Shown piece after piece: positions 1 to 17,128 of a stretch of 64,000 nucleotides of DNA. The stretch is from positions 622,282 through 686,281 of the forward strand of contig CP107246.1 in the NCBI GenBank assembly GCA_030246985.1, given 5' to 3'. A program made the translations under genes and the position numbers. Under the pieces are notes generated by a model, which was given only the letters and a program-made list of their open reading frames with translations, was not told the origin of the DNA and ran no database searches. The stretch comes from Candidatus Nitricoxidivorans perseverans. Lineage in GTDB: Bacteria > Pseudomonadota > Gammaproteobacteria > Burkholderiales > Rhodocyclaceae. Every line of letters starts with the position of its first letter. Within the stretch, counting starts at the first letter, position 1.

Positions 1-303
1 CGCACGATGCCGATGCGGTCGTGCCCGACGAGCGCAAGCTTGAGCCGCCGTCCCGCACCGGCTGACTTTTCCTTCGCCGCGGATTCCGCGGTCACCTTGA
101 GGCCGGATAGGTTCGCGAGCGCGGCCTTGAGCGCCCCGGCCTGGGCGGCCGGCACGGCCACCCGCACGATGCCGGCGAACTTGCCGGCGAGGTGCGCCAT
201 CGAGGATTCGAGCCAGTTGCCCTGGTGGGCGGAGATGGCCGCGGACAGCTCGCCGACGAGGCCGGGCCGGTCGTCGCCGATGACGGTGAGGATCAGGAAG
301 GTG

Positions 304-311
<8 letters not shown>
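1..311 (-). CDS. GcvR-like ACT-domain regulatory protein (3' part cut by window edge)
   Basis: The visible N-terminal 103 residues begin [20 protein letters not shown], a typical ACT-domain start (beta strand, then D-R-P-G-L-V). A second ACT-like segment begins near residue 91 ([14 protein letters not shown]). Two tandem ACT domains match GcvR, which modulates GcvA control of the glycine cleavage genes in enterobacteria. The ATG overlaps the gcvP stop codon, so it is probably the last gene of the gcv operon. The C-terminus lies outside the window. The ACT fold is clear; the glycine-regulator role is inferred from position. Confidence 0.8.
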
Positions 312-3159
<2,848 letters not shown>

Positions 3160-3171
3160 GGAAGGCGGGAC

Positions 3172-3551
3172 TCAGTGCTCGTCTGCGATGGCGGCGTAGC
3201 CGGCGGCGCCCAGCAGGCCGTCGAGGTCGGCCGGGTTGGCGGGTTTCAGCTTGAACAGCCAGGTGCCGTAGGCGTCCTTGTTCACGCTTTCCGGCGCATC
3301 CGTGGCGGCGTCGTTGCGGGCGACCACCAATCCTGCCACCGGCGCGTAGATGTCCGAGGCGGCCTTGACCGACTCGACCACCGCGCATTCCTCGCCGGCC
3401 TTCACCGTGCGGCCGGCGTCGGGCAGTTCGAGGAACACGATGTCGCCCAGCGCGTCCTGCGCGTGGTCGGTGATGCCGACGGTGACGGTGCCGTCGGCTT
3501 CGAGGCGGGCCCACTCGTGGGATTTGGCGTATTTCAGGTCGGCGGGGACGT

Positions 3552-3555
<4 letters not shown>
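3172..3555 (-). CDS. gcvH: Glycine cleavage system H protein
   Basis: This 127-residue lipoyl carrier shuttles the aminomethyl intermediate between the P, T and L proteins. The lipoylation site is the lysine in [15 protein letters not shown]. The N-terminus [16 protein letters not shown] is typical. Its ATG overlaps the gcvT stop codon (ATGA), which fixes the start and indicates translational coupling. A longer open frame continues upstream inside gcvT but has no family similarity and was not used. Confidence 0.98.
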
Positions 3556-4652
<1,097 letters not shown>

Positions 4653-4663
4653 TGAACTTCTCC

Positions 4664-5458
4664 TCAGTCGCCGCCGATGGTGCCGACGCGGTTGGAGGCC
4701 TGGTTGCCCTGGCCGACGGCGACGGCGCTGGCCTCGCGGGCGCTGGCGTTGATGCGCGTGTTGCCCTGGATCTGCGTGCCGCCGGCGCTTGCGCGCCGCT
4801 CGGCGGGGGCGCGTTGGAGGGCGTCATGCAGCCCTTCAAGTCGGCCCTCGTTGCGCGTCGGCCTGAAGAAGGCGGGTACCGAGGGCAGGATCACCGGGGC
4901 CGCGGCCATCGGGGCGAAGCCGGCTTGGCCGCGGTCGACGTCGACGCTGCCGTGTTCGCTCCTGATGCTCGTGCCGCCGGCATTGACCTTGTCGTAGGTG
5001 CCGGTCTCGCCCAGGTCGCTGCCGGGCGGGATCACCAGGGCCTCGTGGTCGGTGCCGCGGATGCCGATGGTGGCGGTGGGCGTCAGGATGCGCACGCTGT
5101 TCGGGTTGCGGCGGCCGATCCAGCCGGTGATGGCGCGCAGGGCGCCGCGGGCGAGAGAAATGACGCTGCTGTCGGTGTCCCGGCCCTTGTTCTGGAATCG
5201 GACGAGGGTCATGCGCGCATCGGGGCGAACGGCGACCACGCTGCCGTCGTCGAGCGTCATGTGGACTTCGCCGTCCCGGCCGGTGGTGATCGTGTCGCCC
5301 TGGCGGACGGTCTCGCCGACATTCGCCGATCTGGGTTTGTCCTTCGCGTCGACGATGCTCACGCTGCCTTCCATCAGGTCGATGCGGCCCGCCTGCCGGG
5401 CCTGGGCGGCGAGGCAAGAGAATCCCAGCAGCAGCGCAAAGGCGAGATTCCTGACCAT
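4664..5458 (-). CDS. FecR-domain secreted protein
   Basis: This 264-residue protein begins with a signal peptide ([20 protein letters not shown], cleavage probably after AQA). A FecR-type domain follows at about residues 30-130, with the characteristic [20 protein letters not shown] segment. The C-terminal half is polar and low in complexity, with no recognisable domain. FecR domains occur in anti-sigma sensors and in secreted scaffold-like proteins; this one has no transmembrane helix beyond the signal peptide and no neighbouring ECF sigma gene. Its place between a DUF1015 gene and gcvT looks operonic, but its role is unknown. Confidence 0.85.
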   Translation of the reverse strand: MVRNLAFALLLGFSCLAAQARQAGRIDLMEGSVSIVDAKDKPRSANVGETVRQGDTITTGRDGEVHMTLDDGSVVAVRPDARMTLVRFQNKGRDTDSSVISLARGALRAITGWIGRRNPNSVRILTPTATIGIRGTDHEALVIPPGSDLGETGTYDKVNAGGTSIRSEHGSVDVDRGQAGFAPMAAAPVILPSVPAFFRPTRNEGRLEGLHDALQRAPAERRASAGGTQIQGNTRINASAREASAVAVGQGNQASNRVGTIGGD

Positions 5459-5473
5459 GGCCGTTCCCCTTGC

Positions 5474-6706
5474 TTAGTCGAGGACGTGGGACACCAACCC
5501 GTCGGCCAGCTTCGGCTCGAACCAGGTGGACTTGGGCGGCATGACCTGCCCCGAATCGGCTACCGCCATCAGCTGGTCCATGCGCGTCGGATGCATGGCG
5601 AAGGCCGCCGCCATCTCGCCGCTGTCCACGCGCTTTTCGAGCTCGCCCAAGCCGCGAATCCCGCCGACGAAGTCGATGCGCTTGTCGCGGCGCAGGTCGG
5701 TGATGCCGAGAATCGGCCCGAGCACATGCGCCGAAAGCAGCGAGACGTCGAGGTTTTCAACCGGGTCCTGCACGAACAGCTTCGGGTCGATATTGAGGCG
5801 GTACCAGCGGCCGGATAGGTAAAGGCCGATCTCGCCGTGGCACGACGGCTTCACGGCGCCGCAGGCGGGCGAGACGAGAAAACGCTCTTCGACGCGAGCG
5901 AGGAATGCGTCCGACGAAAGCCCGTTGAGGTCCTTCACCACCCGGTTATAGTCGAGGATCTTCATCTGTCGTTGGGGGAAGATCACCGAGAGGAAATGGT
6001 CGCAGGAAAGTTTGCGGCCGTCGGCCGCTGGATGCCGTGCGGCGGCGACGCGTGCGGCGGCGGCCGAGCGGTGGTGGCCGTCGGCGATGTAGAGCGCCGG
6101 CAGGGCGTCGAAGGCGGCGGTGACCTGCGCGATCAGGCCGGCGTCATGCACCGCCCATATCCGGTGGCGGATGCCGTCGTCGGCGGTGACGTCGGCTTCC
6201 GGCTGCCCCTGGTGCATCCGGTCGATCAGCGCGTCGACGACCGGGTCGGACGGGCAGGCGAGCAGCACCGGGCCGGTCTGGGCGCCCAGGGCCTCGATCT
6301 GGCGGACGCGGTCGTCCTCCTTATCGGGCCGCGTGAACTCGTGCTTGCGGATGAGGTTTGCGTTGTAGGCCGACACCGAGGCGGCGGCGACCAGGCCGGT
6401 CTGCACATGGTCGCCCATCTGGAGCTGGTAGGCGTAGTAGCCGGGCGCCTCGTCGCGCACGAGGACGCCGGCCGAGAGCATCCTTTCCAGGTTCTCCGCG
6501 GCCTTGGCATAGACGGCGGGCGCATAGGGGTCGGTTTCGGGCGGGAGGTCGATTTCCGGCTTGGAGATGTGCAGGAAGGACCAGGGCTTCCCGGCGGCCC
6601 GGAGGCGGGCCTCGTCGCTGGAGAGCACGTCGTAGGGCGGGGCGGCGACGTCGGCGGCGCGTCCGGGGGCGGGGCGCAGGCCGCGGAAGGGCTTGATCAG
6701 GGACAT
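5474..6706 (-). CDS. DUF1015 family protein
   Basis: A 410-residue protein of the DUF1015 family (conserved, probably cytoplasmic, function not established). The N-terminus MSLIKPFRGLRPAPGRAADV and the segment APPYDVLSSDEA are the family hallmark, as is IADGHHRSAAA near the middle. The open frame continues 14 codons upstream, but the ATG at 6706 matches family starts and has a GGAACC-like ribosome site. It lies 22 bp after aroG and 15 bp before the FecR gene. Family members often sit beside serine/glycine or aromatic metabolism genes, which agrees with gcv and aroG here but does not prove a function. Confidence 0.88.
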   Translation of the reverse strand: MSLIKPFRGLRPAPGRAADVAAPPYDVLSSDEARLRAAGKPWSFLHISKPEIDLPPETDPYAPAVYAKAAENLERMLSAGVLVRDEAPGYYAYQLQMGDHVQTGLVAAASVSAYNANLIRKHEFTRPDKEDDRVRQIEALGAQTGPVLLACPSDPVVDALIDRMHQGQPEADVTADDGIRHRIWAVHDAGLIAQVTAAFDALPALYIADGHHRSAAAARVAAARHPAADGRKLSCDHFLSVIFPQRQMKILDYNRVVKDLNGLSSDAFLARVEERFLVSPACGAVKPSCHGEIGLYLSGRWYRLNIDPKLFVQDPVENLDVSLLSAHVLGPILGITDLRRDKRIDFVGGIRGLGELEKRVDSGEMAAAFAMHPTRMDQLMAVADSGQVMPPKSTWFEPKLADGLVSHVLD

Positions 6707-6728
6707 GTCGGTTCCAGTGGTTCCAGGG

Positions 6729-7805
6729 TCAGGCGCCGGGGCGGGCACGATCGGCGAGCGGGCCGCGCAGCGCGGCGCGGGCGTCCCGGATCATCTTCTC
6801 CGTGGTCGGCCAGTCGACGCAGGCGTCGGTGACGGAGCAGCCGTATTTCAGCTTCGACAGGTCGTCGGGAATCGACTGGTTGCCGGCCTCGATGAAGCTC
6901 TCGATCATCAGCCCGACGATGGAGCGGTTGCCCATGCGGATCTGGTTCACGCAGTCCTGCATCACCAGGGGCTGCAATTCGGGCTTCTTGTAGCTGTTGG
7001 AGTGGGAGCAATCCACCACCACGTTTTCCGGCAGTCCGGCCTTGGCCAGCGCCTTCTCGGCCATGGCGATGCTGACGGTGTCGTAGTTGGGCCGGTCGCC
7101 GCCGCCGCGCAGGACGAGGTGGCCGTAGCGGTTGCCGCGCGTGCGCACGACCGAGGAGCGGCCCTGCATGTTGATGCCGAGGAAGCTGTGGGGCTTCGAG
7201 GCGGAAAGGATGGCATTGACGGCGGTTTCCACCGAGCCGTCCGTGCCGTTCTTGAAGCCGACGGGCGTGGACAGGCCGGAGGACATCTCGCGGTGGGTCT
7301 GCGATTCCGAGGTGCGCGCGCCGATGGCCGTCCAGGACAGCAGGTCGCCCAGGTACTGCGGCGCGATGGGGTCGAGCGCCTCGGTGGCGGCCGGCAGGCT
7401 CAGCTCGTTCACCGCCAGCAGGAATTCGCGCGCCTTCTGCATGCCTTCCTCGATGTGGAAGGAATCGTCCATGCGCGGGTCATTGATGTAGCCCTTCCAG
7501 CCCGTCGAGGTGCGCGGCTTCTCGAAATAGACGCGCATGACCAGCACGAGGGTGTCGGCCACTTCGTCGGCCAGCTTCCTCAGCCGCCGCGCGTAGTCGA
7601 GGCCGGCGGCGGCGGCGTGAATCGAGCAGGGGCCGACGACGACGAACAGCCGCGGGTCCGTCCGGTCAAGGATCGCCTCCATGGCGCGCCGTCCCGCCAG
7701 AACGGACTCCGCGGCGGACTCCGATAGCGGCAGGCGGGCGTGGATTTCCTCCGGCGTCGGCATGGGCGCGAAGGATTCGATGTTGAGGTTTTCGGTAGGT
7801 TGCAT
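6729..7805 (-). CDS. aroG: 3-deoxy-7-phosphoheptulonate synthase, class I (AroF/G/H type)
   Basis: DAHP synthase condenses phosphoenolpyruvate with erythrose 4-phosphate, the first step of the shikimate pathway. It has 358 residues, close to E. coli AroG (350). LFVVVGPCSIH near the N-terminus is the class I signature; RTSTGWKGYINDP and VVDCSHSNSYK are also conserved. The start was set at MQPTENLNIESF; upstream codons in the frame show no family similarity. It is divergent from ppdK across 166 bp, and the pair probably shares a regulatory region. Feedback specificity (Phe, Tyr or Trp) cannot be judged from sequence alone. Confidence 0.95.
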   Translation of the reverse strand: MQPTENLNIESFAPMPTPEEIHARLPLSESAAESVLAGRRAMEAILDRTDPRLFVVVGPCSIHAAAAGLDYARRLRKLADEVADTLVLVMRVYFEKPRTSTGWKGYINDPRMDDSFHIEEGMQKAREFLLAVNELSLPAATEALDPIAPQYLGDLLSWTAIGARTSESQTHREMSSGLSTPVGFKNGTDGSVETAVNAILSASKPHSFLGINMQGRSSVVRTRGNRYGHLVLRGGGDRPNYDTVSIAMAEKALAKAGLPENVVVDCSHSNSYKKPELQPLVMQDCVNQIRMGNRSIVGLMIESFIEAGNQSIPDDLSKLKYGCSVTDACVDWPTTEKMIRDARAALRGPLADRARPGA

Positions 7806-7971
7806 GGGCAGCGTCGCGTCGGCGACCGGCAGGTTTGACTGGAAGTGCAATTGTAGCGCGGCTGGTGCGCAATCCCGCCGGTCGGCCACAAACTGGCGAG
7901 GATTTGATATTGTTCGTCTTTTGTCATTGTCTGCCCAAGAGCGTCACCATAAATTTGAGGGAGTTTTGTTA

Positions 7972-11245
<3,274 letters not shown>

Positions 11246-11246
<1 letters not shown>

Positions 11247-11722
11247 TGTTCATCAGGATCAGCATTCCCAACCAGACGCTGGAACTCTTCGGCGAGGGTG
11301 GTGAGCGGCTCAGGCGCTTTGCAGTTTCGACGGCGAAAAACGGGGCAGGGGAGTTGAACGGCAGCTACTGCACGCCCCGCGGCCGGCACATCGTCCGCGC
11401 GAAGATCGGCGCCGGCACGCCCGAAAACACCGTCTTCGTCCGACGCAGGCCGACGGGCGAAATCTGGGCGCCGGAACTTGCTGCGCAGTTTCCCGGCCGG
11501 GACTGGATACTGACCCGCATCCTCTGGCTGTCGGGAAAGGAGCTGGGCTTCAACCGCCTGGGGGACCGGGACACCATGCGCCGCTATATCTATATCCACG
11601 GCAGCCCGGACACGGTGGAAATGGGCTGCCCCGGCTCGATCGGCTGCATCCGGATGCGCAACCGGGACATCGTGGAACTCTTCGACCTCGTGCCGCCTTA
11701 TACGCCGGTCGAAATACTGTAG
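11246..11722 (+). CDS. L,D-transpeptidase (YkuD domain) lacking a signal peptide
   Basis: The 158-residue protein consists almost entirely of a YkuD domain. The catalytic region reads IYIHGSPDTVEMGCPGSIGC, followed by IRM, giving the conserved His, Ser-x-Gly-Cys and Arg. Such enzymes use a cysteine nucleophile to crosslink or anchor peptidoglycan. The N-terminus MFIRISIPNQTLELF is already the first strand of the domain, so no export signal is visible; the start overlaps the tadA stop. Its 3' end overlaps the convergent ygfZ by 25 bp. The fold is certain; its location and substrate are not. Confidence 0.88.
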
Positions 11723-12741
11723 GGCAGGGGCAGGAAGGAAAGGAGTGGGCCTTGCGGACTGCCCACATGCACTTCGCCCGCATCGTGTCCTGAAGACTGG
11801 ACGACCACCAGGCATTCAAAACCGCCTGCCGGCGAGGGTGCGACGGTGGCCAGGGCGCCGCAATGCTGGTCGCCGGATTCCGGGGTAAAGATATCGGTGC
11901 CCGCCGGGAAGGCCGTTTCCAGCCTGGCCCGATACATGCGCCGCTTGACCTTGCCGAGATACTGGGTGCGGGCGACGATTTCCTGCCCAGGATAGCAGCC
12001 CTTGTGGAAACTGACGCCATCCACGGGAGGCACCTCCATGTTGACCATCTGTGGCACGAAAGCTTCCTGGGTCGCGGTCACGATCCGCGGCCGGCCGGCG
12101 GCGATCTCCAGCCAGCGCCAGGCCGCCGTCCCGACGGGACTAACTTTTCCGGACAGTTTCGTCCAGCAGTCGATGGCCGACGCTGGCGTCACGGACAGCA
12201 CGAACCGGCGATCGTCGAGGCGGACCACCTGGCCGTCATCGAAGGTCGTCGTCTGCATGGGCGAGTCGGGCGGCGTTGCGCCGAGATCGGTCAGCCGGCT
12301 CTCCGCGTCGGGGCCCGCCAGACCGAGCAGCACCCTTTCGCTCCCGGCATCCGAAAGCCGCACCCTGCTGCGCAGCACATACATGGACAGCTTCTTCAGG
12401 ATGCCGGGCAGGATGTCGCCTGGCAGCATGAGGAGGAGATCGGCGCCATCGTGCCAGATCGTAAAGGTTGCGATCAACCGGCCCTTGGCGGTGCACAGGC
12501 CGGCAAAGCGGGCACACCCCGATTCGAGACTCTTGACGTCGTTGGTCAGGAGGCTATGGAGGAAAACCGCGGCCTCCTCGCCCGTCGCGCGGATCAGCCC
12601 GTGATCGGCCAGCGGCGCGATCACGGTGCCATCGCGGGCGGCGGCCAATTCGGCCGTCGGGTCCCCAAGGTGCTCCGCGGCGTCGCGTGCGCCCTGGCCG
12701 GCACGCTGGTGGAAAATGAGATCGATCCACTCCTGCATCAT
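11698..12741 (-). CDS. ygfZ: Folate-binding protein YgfZ (iron-sulfur cluster maintenance)
   Basis: YgfZ resembles GcvT and uses folate to support certain iron-sulfur enzymes such as MiaB. The 347-residue protein carries the family signature KGCYPGQEIVARTQYLG, including the conserved cysteine. The N-terminal folate-binding fold is recognisable (HSLLTNDVKSLESG). Two tandem ATGs occur (12741 and 12738). It is transcribed alone, divergent from mltG and convergent with the L,D-transpeptidase. Confidence 0.95.
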   Translation of the reverse strand: MMQEWIDLIFHQRAGQGARDAAEHLGDPTAELAAARDGTVIAPLADHGLIRATGEEAAVFLHSLLTNDVKSLESGCARFAGLCTAKGRLIATFTIWHDGADLLLMLPGDILPGILKKLSMYVLRSRVRLSDAGSERVLLGLAGPDAESRLTDLGATPPDSPMQTTTFDDGQVVRLDDRRFVLSVTPASAIDCWTKLSGKVSPVGTAAWRWLEIAAGRPRIVTATQEAFVPQMVNMEVPPVDGVSFHKGCYPGQEIVARTQYLGKVKRRMYRARLETAFPAGTDIFTPESGDQHCGALATVAPSPAGGFECLVVVQSSGHDAGEVHVGSPQGPLLSFLPLPYSISTGV

Positions 12742-12768
12742 GGTTCTCCGGAAATCCTGAGGGTTCGG

Positions 12769-12775
12769 TATTATA
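12769..12775. promoter_or_regulatory. Back-to-back -10 elements in the ygfZ/mltG gap
   Basis: The 47-bp gap contains GTATTATAGG. Read on minus this is a perfect TATAAT (12775-12770), 28 nt before the ygfZ ATG; read on plus it gives TATTAT (12769-12774), 14 nt before the mltG ATG. No convincing -35 box is seen for either, so this is a motif-based suggestion. Confidence 0.45.
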
Positions 12776-12788
12776 GGCCGCTCTCTCG

Positions 12789-13799
12789 ATGCGCCTCCTC
12801 AAGCGACTCCTTTTTCTGGTCTTCCTCGGCGGCACGGCTTTCGCCGGCTGGCTGGCGTGGTTCGCCCTGGCGCCGCTGCCCACGACCGCCGCTTCGATGG
12901 AATTCGACATCCGCCCCGGTAGCGGTCTCCGGACGGCCGCCCGGACAATGGCCGACGCCGGATTGGGGTTTTCCCCATGGCAGTTTGTCCTGCTCGGCCG
13001 CCTGGCCGGCCGGGAAGCCGACATCAAGGCGGGCAGCTACGAGGTCGCATCGGGCATCACGCCCTGGCGGCTCCTGAAAAAGCTCACGCGGGGCGACGTG
13101 ACGCAGACCGATATCGTCTTCGTCGAGGGCATCACCTTCCGGCAGATGCGCGCCGCCCTGGATGCCCATCCAGAGGTGCGCCACGACACGGCGGGGCTGG
13201 CCGATGCCGAAATCCTGGCTCGGCTGGAGGCTTCCGAACCCCATCCGGAAGGGCTCTTTTTCCCGGACACTTACATATTTTCGAAGCAGTCCAGCGATCT
13301 GGCGATCCTGCGGCGGGCGTATCAGACGATGAAAAGACAGCTTTCTATGGAATGGGAAAGCCGCGATAAATCAACGCCTTTCGAGAATCCCTCCCAGGCG
13401 CTGACCCTGGCCTCGATCATCGAGAAGGAAACCGGATTCGCCGCCGACCGACCCCAGATCGCGGCCGTCTTCGTTAACCGCCTGCGTCGCGGAATGCTGT
13501 TGCAGACCGACCCGACGGTGATCTACGGGATGGGCGAAGCCTTCGACGGCAACCTGAGAAAACGCGACCTGACCGCCGACACCCCCTACAATACCTACAC
13601 TCGCCCCGGCCTGCCGCCGACCCCCATCGCCATGCCGGGGCTGGATTCCATTCGGGCGGTGTTGCATCCGCCGGCTTCCGACAATCTCTATTTCGTTGCC
13701 CGTGGCGATGGTTCCAGCATGTTCTCGCGCACGTTGGAGGCGCATAATCGCGCCGTCAATCGGTACCAGCGGGGTGGGAAATCGAATAATGCGCGGTAA
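12789..13799 (+). CDS. mltG: Endolytic murein transglycosylase
   Basis: MltG cleaves nascent glycan strands at the inner membrane and so sets glycan chain length. The 336-residue protein has one N-terminal transmembrane helix (about residues 6-28), a LysM-like segment and the YceG catalytic domain. The catalytic glutamate lies in [15 protein letters not shown], and [11 protein letters not shown] and FPDTYIF are family signatures. Its 3' end overlaps tmk by 11 bp; mltG-tmk-holB-pilZ-tatD is a common proteobacterial order. Confidence 0.97.
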   Translation: MRLLKRLLFLVFLGGTAFAGWLAWFALAPLPTTAASMEFDIRPGSGLRTAARTMADAGLGFSPWQFVLLGRLAGREADIKAGSYEVASGITPWRLLKKLTRGDVTQTDIVFVEGITFRQMRAALDAHPEVRHDTAGLADAEILARLEASEPHPEGLFFPDTYIFSKQSSDLAILRRAYQTMKRQLSMEWESRDKSTPFENPSQALTLASIIEKETGFAADRPQIAAVFVNRLRRGMLLQTDPTVIYGMGEAFDGNLRKRDLTADTPYNTYTRPGLPPTPIAMPGLDSIRAVLHPPASDNLYFVARGDGSSMFSRTLEAHNRAVNRYQRGGKSNNAR

Positions 13800-14403
13800 A
13801 TTCATCACGCTCGAAGGCATCGACGGCGCGGGTAAAAGCACCCATCTGGGCTGGCTGGTCGAATATTTGCGCGCCGGAGGCAAAAGCGTAGTGCAAACGC
13901 GCGAGCCCGGCGGTACCCCCCTGGGCGAAAAGCTGCGGACGTTGCTCCTGTCCGAGCCCATGCACCTGGAAACCGAGGCGCTGCTCATGTTCGCCGCTCG
14001 GCGCGAACATATCGCCCAGGTGATCGAGCCGGCGCTGGCGCGGGGGGACTGGGTGGTTTGCGACCGATTCACCGACGCGAGCTTTGCCTACCAGGGCGGG
14101 GGCAGGGGGCTTGACCGGATCAGACTGGAGATATTGGAGAGCTGGGTGCAGGGTGAGCTCGCCCCGGACTTGACCCTGCTTTTCGATGTGCCCATCGACG
14201 TTGCCCTGGGGCGGATCGGAGGCATGAGACGGGAACTGGATCGCTTCGAGCAGGAAAAGGCCGATTTCTTCGAGCGGGTCCGGGCGGCCTACCTGTCGAG
14301 GGCGGCATGCGACACCCACCGGATCCGCGTCATCGAGGCGGATCGCCCCATCGATTCCATCAAGAATGAACTTGAAGAAGTCATTACAAGTGTCTGTAGA
14401 TAA
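13789..14403 (+). CDS. tmk: Thymidylate kinase
   Basis: Tmk phosphorylates dTMP to dTDP. The 204-residue protein has the P-loop GIDGAGKST, the DR[FYH] motif as [17 protein letters not shown], and [11 protein letters not shown], which binds the substrate. The start [17 protein letters not shown] fits the family; the frame is open further upstream only inside mltG. It overlaps mltG at the 5' end and holB at the 3' end. Confidence 0.97.
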   Translation: MRGKFITLEGIDGAGKSTHLGWLVEYLRAGGKSVVQTREPGGTPLGEKLRTLLLSEPMHLETEALLMFAARREHIAQVIEPALARGDWVVCDRFTDASFAYQGGGRGLDRIRLEILESWVQGELAPDLTLLFDVPIDVALGRIGGMRRELDRFEQEKADFFERVRAAYLSRAACDTHRIRVIEADRPIDSIKNELEEVITSVCR

Positions 14404-15409
14404 AGTATATAGCTGGAACGCCCCCTTGTGGAGGCAGCTTTGGGATGCCGGCTCCGGCCCGCCCCACGCGCTGCTGCTGGCCGGCCCGCCTGGCGTGGGG
14501 AAGAGCGTCTTCGCAGACGCATTGGCGGAGCGTCTGCTCTGTGAAAACCGTTCCGGAGACACCGCCTGCGGTGCATGTCCCTCATGTCACTGGCTTGCGG
14601 GCGGAAATCACCCGGATTTTCGCCGCGTCATTCCAGAGGCGGATGCGGAGGATACCGCCGAAACGGAAGCTGGTTCGAGCAAAAAAAAGGCCAGCACCCA
14701 GATCCGCATCGACCAGATTCGGGAACTGGAGGACTTCGTCTACATGGGGGGGCACCGGAACCGGGGGCGCGTCATCCTCGTCGAACCTGCCGACGCGATG
14801 AACCCGGCCGCCGCAAATTCACTTCTTAAAATACTTGAGGAACCACCTGCAACTGTTTATTTTATATTGATAACTCAGAAGTGGAGACGACTGCTTCCGA
14901 CGATTCGCAGCCGCTGCCGTCTCCTAATGTTTCCTCGCCCCTCGCTTGAAGTCGCCCAAAAATGGCTTGAGGGTCAGGGCGCGGCCGACGCGGCCCAACT
15001 GCTGCCCATGATGGGCGGCGCCCCCCTCCGGGCATTGAACGAAGTCGAGCGGGGCAGGGCTCCTCTGTGGAACGGACTGGCCGATATCCTGGCAAATCCC
15101 GGCACCGATCCGCTTGCGCTGGCGACCCGCTGGGAATCGCAGATCAAGAACGGCGACGGGCTGACGATGGAGGACCTCGTGGCGGTGATTCAGAAATGGG
15201 TCTTCGACCTGGCCCATGGCCGAATGGCCGGGAAAAGGCGCTTTTTTGCCGGAACCAAAATGGAAGAAGCCGCGTGGACAAAGATTCCGGGATTGATTCG
15301 CTGTTACGATGAGATATTGCGGGTGCGTGCGCTGGCCTCCCATCCGCTCAATGCCAAACTGTTTCTGGAGGACATTGCGGCGCGTTACCTCCGCGCCTTG
15401 GCAACCTGA
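14366..15409 (+). CDS. holB: DNA polymerase III delta prime subunit
   Basis: Delta prime is a structural AAA+ subunit of the clamp loader. The protein has the P-loop-like GPPGVGKS, the zinc-binding run CGACPSC and the SRC motif in TIRSRCRLL. The ATG at 14366 gives 347 residues but has no ribosome site. A GTG at 14390 (339 residues, beginning [14 protein letters not shown]) has GAAGAAG just upstream and may be the true start. Either start lies inside the tmk reading frame. A PilZ-type gene follows after 6 bp. Confidence 0.93.
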   Translation: MNLKKSLQVSVDKVYSWNAPLWRQLWDAGSGPPHALLLAGPPGVGKSVFADALAERLLCENRSGDTACGACPSCHWLAGGNHPDFRRVIPEADAEDTAETEAGSSKKKASTQIRIDQIRELEDFVYMGGHRNRGRVILVEPADAMNPAAANSLLKILEEPPATVYFILITQKWRRLLPTIRSRCRLLMFPRPSLEVAQKWLEGQGAADAAQLLPMMGGAPLRALNEVERGRAPLWNGLADILANPGTDPLALATRWESQIKNGDGLTMEDLVAVIQKWVFDLAHGRMAGKRRFFAGTKMEEAAWTKIPGLIRCYDEILRVRALASHPLNAKLFLEDIAARYLRALAT

Positions 15410-15415
15410 CCGGAC

Positions 15416-15787
15416 ATGATCGATCCCGCCCCAAAATCGACGGGGGGAGCGCGCCCGAGCGTGCTTTCCCTGAGCATCAATTCCAAGTCGGCGCTGTACG
15501 CCGCCTATATGTCCTACCTCAAGCGGGGAGGACTGTTCATTCCGACTCCCCGTCCCTATGCCCTCGGCGATGAGATTTTCATGTTGCTCACTCTGATGGA
15601 CGAACCGACAACACTACCCATCGCCGGCACGGTCGTATGGGTGACGCCGGAAGGCGCCCAGGGCAACAAGACACAGGGCATCGGCGTCCAGTTCAGCAAT
15701 GATGAAAGCGGCCAGTCGGCTCGGCGCAAGATCGAAGGCCTTCTCGGCGGCCATCTGGGTGCCAGCCGCCCGACCCACACCATCTGA
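15416..15787 (+). CDS. pilZ: PilZ domain protein (type IV pilus assembly type)
   Basis: The 123-residue protein has the PilZ fold (YLKRGGLFIPTPRPYALGDE, then GTVVWVTPEGAQG and GIGVQF). It lacks the N-terminal RxxxR motif needed to bind c-di-GMP, as does the founding PilZ of type IV pilus biogenesis. Its position between holB and tatD is the usual place for that orthologue. It probably acts in the cytoplasm with the PilB/FimX machinery; no other pilus gene is in the window. Confidence 0.9.
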   Translation: MIDPAPKSTGGARPSVLSLSINSKSALYAAYMSYLKRGGLFIPTPRPYALGDEIFMLLTLMDEPTTLPIAGTVVWVTPEGAQGNKTQGIGVQFSNDESGQSARRKIEGLLGGHLGASRPTHTI

Positions 15788-15789
15788 AC

Positions 15790-16584
15790 ATGCTACTGGT
15801 GGATTCCCATTGCCACCCGGACTTTCCGGAATTAGCGCAGCATCTTCCGCAACTCATTGACAAGATGCATGAATATGGCGTTTGCGCCGCCCTCTGCGCC
15901 GGGGTGACCCTGGAGCGTTTCCCGGCGCTCATGGCCATCACGCGCCAGCATCCGCACCTGTTTGCGGCTGTTGGCGTCCATCCTGATACACGGGAAGGAG
16001 AGGGCGCCGAACCGGATGTCGAGACTCTCGTTCGGCTGGCGGAAGATCCCAAGGTGGTCGCCATCGGCGAAACCGGCCTCGACTATTACCGGCTGGAGGA
16101 GGGAGACGATGCCGAATGGCAGCGCCGCCGCTTCCGGATTCATGTTGGGGCGGCGAGGCGTACGGGCAACCCGCTGATCATCCACATGAGATCCGCCGCA
16201 GCCGACACCCTCGCCATCCTTAAAGACGAAGAGGCGGGAGCTATCGGCGGCGTGTTCCACTGCTTTACCGAGGATATGGACACCGCGCGCCGCGCCCTTG
16301 ACCTGGGCTTTTATATCTCCTTTTCCGGGATCGTGACCTTCAAGAACGCCCAATCGCTGAAGGAAATCGTCCGATGGGTTCCGTTGGACCGCCTGCTGAT
16401 CGAAACCGATGCGCCTTACCTGGCGCCGGTACCCCATCGCGGCAAGATCAACGAGCCGGCGTACGTTCGGCATGTGGCGGAGGAAATCGCCCGGCTGCGA
16501 GACATTTCATTGGAAGAAGTGGCCAAGGCGACCACGGACAACTTTTTCCGTCTGTTCCGGAAGGCGGTTCGTCCCCATGAGTGA
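15790..16584 (+). CDS. TatD family metal-dependent hydrolase
   Basis: A 264-residue TIM-barrel metallohydrolase. Metal ligands are visible in VDSHCHPDFPE (HxH), AIGETGLDYYR (Glu), the histidine of PLIIHMR, FHCF and the C-terminal ETDAPYLAP. TatD/YcfH proteins have DNase activity in vitro, and some are D-aminoacyl-tRNA deacylases or act in repair; the physiological substrate here is unknown. It follows pilZ by 2 bp and its stop overlaps the ankyrin gene. Confidence 0.93.
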   Translation: MLLVDSHCHPDFPELAQHLPQLIDKMHEYGVCAALCAGVTLERFPALMAITRQHPHLFAAVGVHPDTREGEGAEPDVETLVRLAEDPKVVAIGETGLDYYRLEEGDDAEWQRRRFRIHVGAARRTGNPLIIHMRSAAADTLAILKDEEAGAIGGVFHCFTEDMDTARRALDLGFYISFSGIVTFKNAQSLKEIVRWVPLDRLLIETDAPYLAPVPHRGKINEPAYVRHVAEEIARLRDISLEEVAKATTDNFFRLFRKAVRPHE

Positions 16585-17128
16585 TCTCCGACGCCTGTTC
16601 CTTACCGCCCTCATGATTGCAGCCGCTTTCCCGCCAGCATGGGCAGGCGCCTACGAGGATATCCTTGCCGCAGCCCACCGGGGCGATACCGAAACGGTCG
16701 CCGACCTCATCCGGCGCGGTATGGACGTCAATACTTCCGACAGGTCCGGAACCAGCCTGCTGATGATCGCCGCCGGAAACGGCAATGAGCAGCTCCTCGA
16801 AACACTATTAAGAAATAGAGCCAATATATTGAAGAAAAACAAATATGGAGACTCCGCGATTACGCTGGCTGCCTTCAAGGGACACCTGCCTGTTCTTCGG
16901 CGACTGATCGAGCATGGTGGCGACGCCGAAAGGATCAACGATTCGGGATGGACCGCGCTTCATTACGCCTCGTTTGGCGGCCATGCCGACACGGTTCGCT
17001 ACCTCGTTTCCATGAAGGCATCCCTGAATGCCAGGGCGCCCAATGGCCAGACCGCACTGATGCTGGCAACGCGCAACGGCCACGCCGAAGTCGTGCGCCT
17101 GCTGCTCGATGCCGGCGCCGCCGAGTGA
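16577..17128 (+). CDS. Secreted ankyrin-repeat protein
   Basis: A 183-residue protein with a signal peptide (MSDLRRLFLTALMIAAAFPP, then AWAG) followed by about five ankyrin repeats. Repeat signatures include GTSLLMIAAGNGNEQLLETL, WTALHYASFGGHADTVRYLV and GQTALMLATRNGHAEVVRLL. It is probably a periplasmic protein-binding module. It overlaps tatD by 8 bp and ends the mltG-to-tatD operon. A second, larger ankyrin protein is encoded at 59994-61115. Confidence 0.88.
   Translation: MSDLRRLFLTALMIAAAFPPAWAGAYEDILAAAHRGDTETVADLIRRGMDVNTSDRSGTSLLMIAAGNGNEQLLETLLRNRANILKKNKYGDSAITLAAFKGHLPVLRRLIEHGGDAERINDSGWTALHYASFGGHADTVRYLVSMKASLNARAPNGQTALMLATRNGHAEVVRLLLDAGAAE

Noticed and set aside
4653-4663. 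Glycine riboswitch before gcvT
   Set aside because: Only 11 bp separate the FecR stop and gcvT start, and no tandem aptamer-like sequence was seen just upstream.
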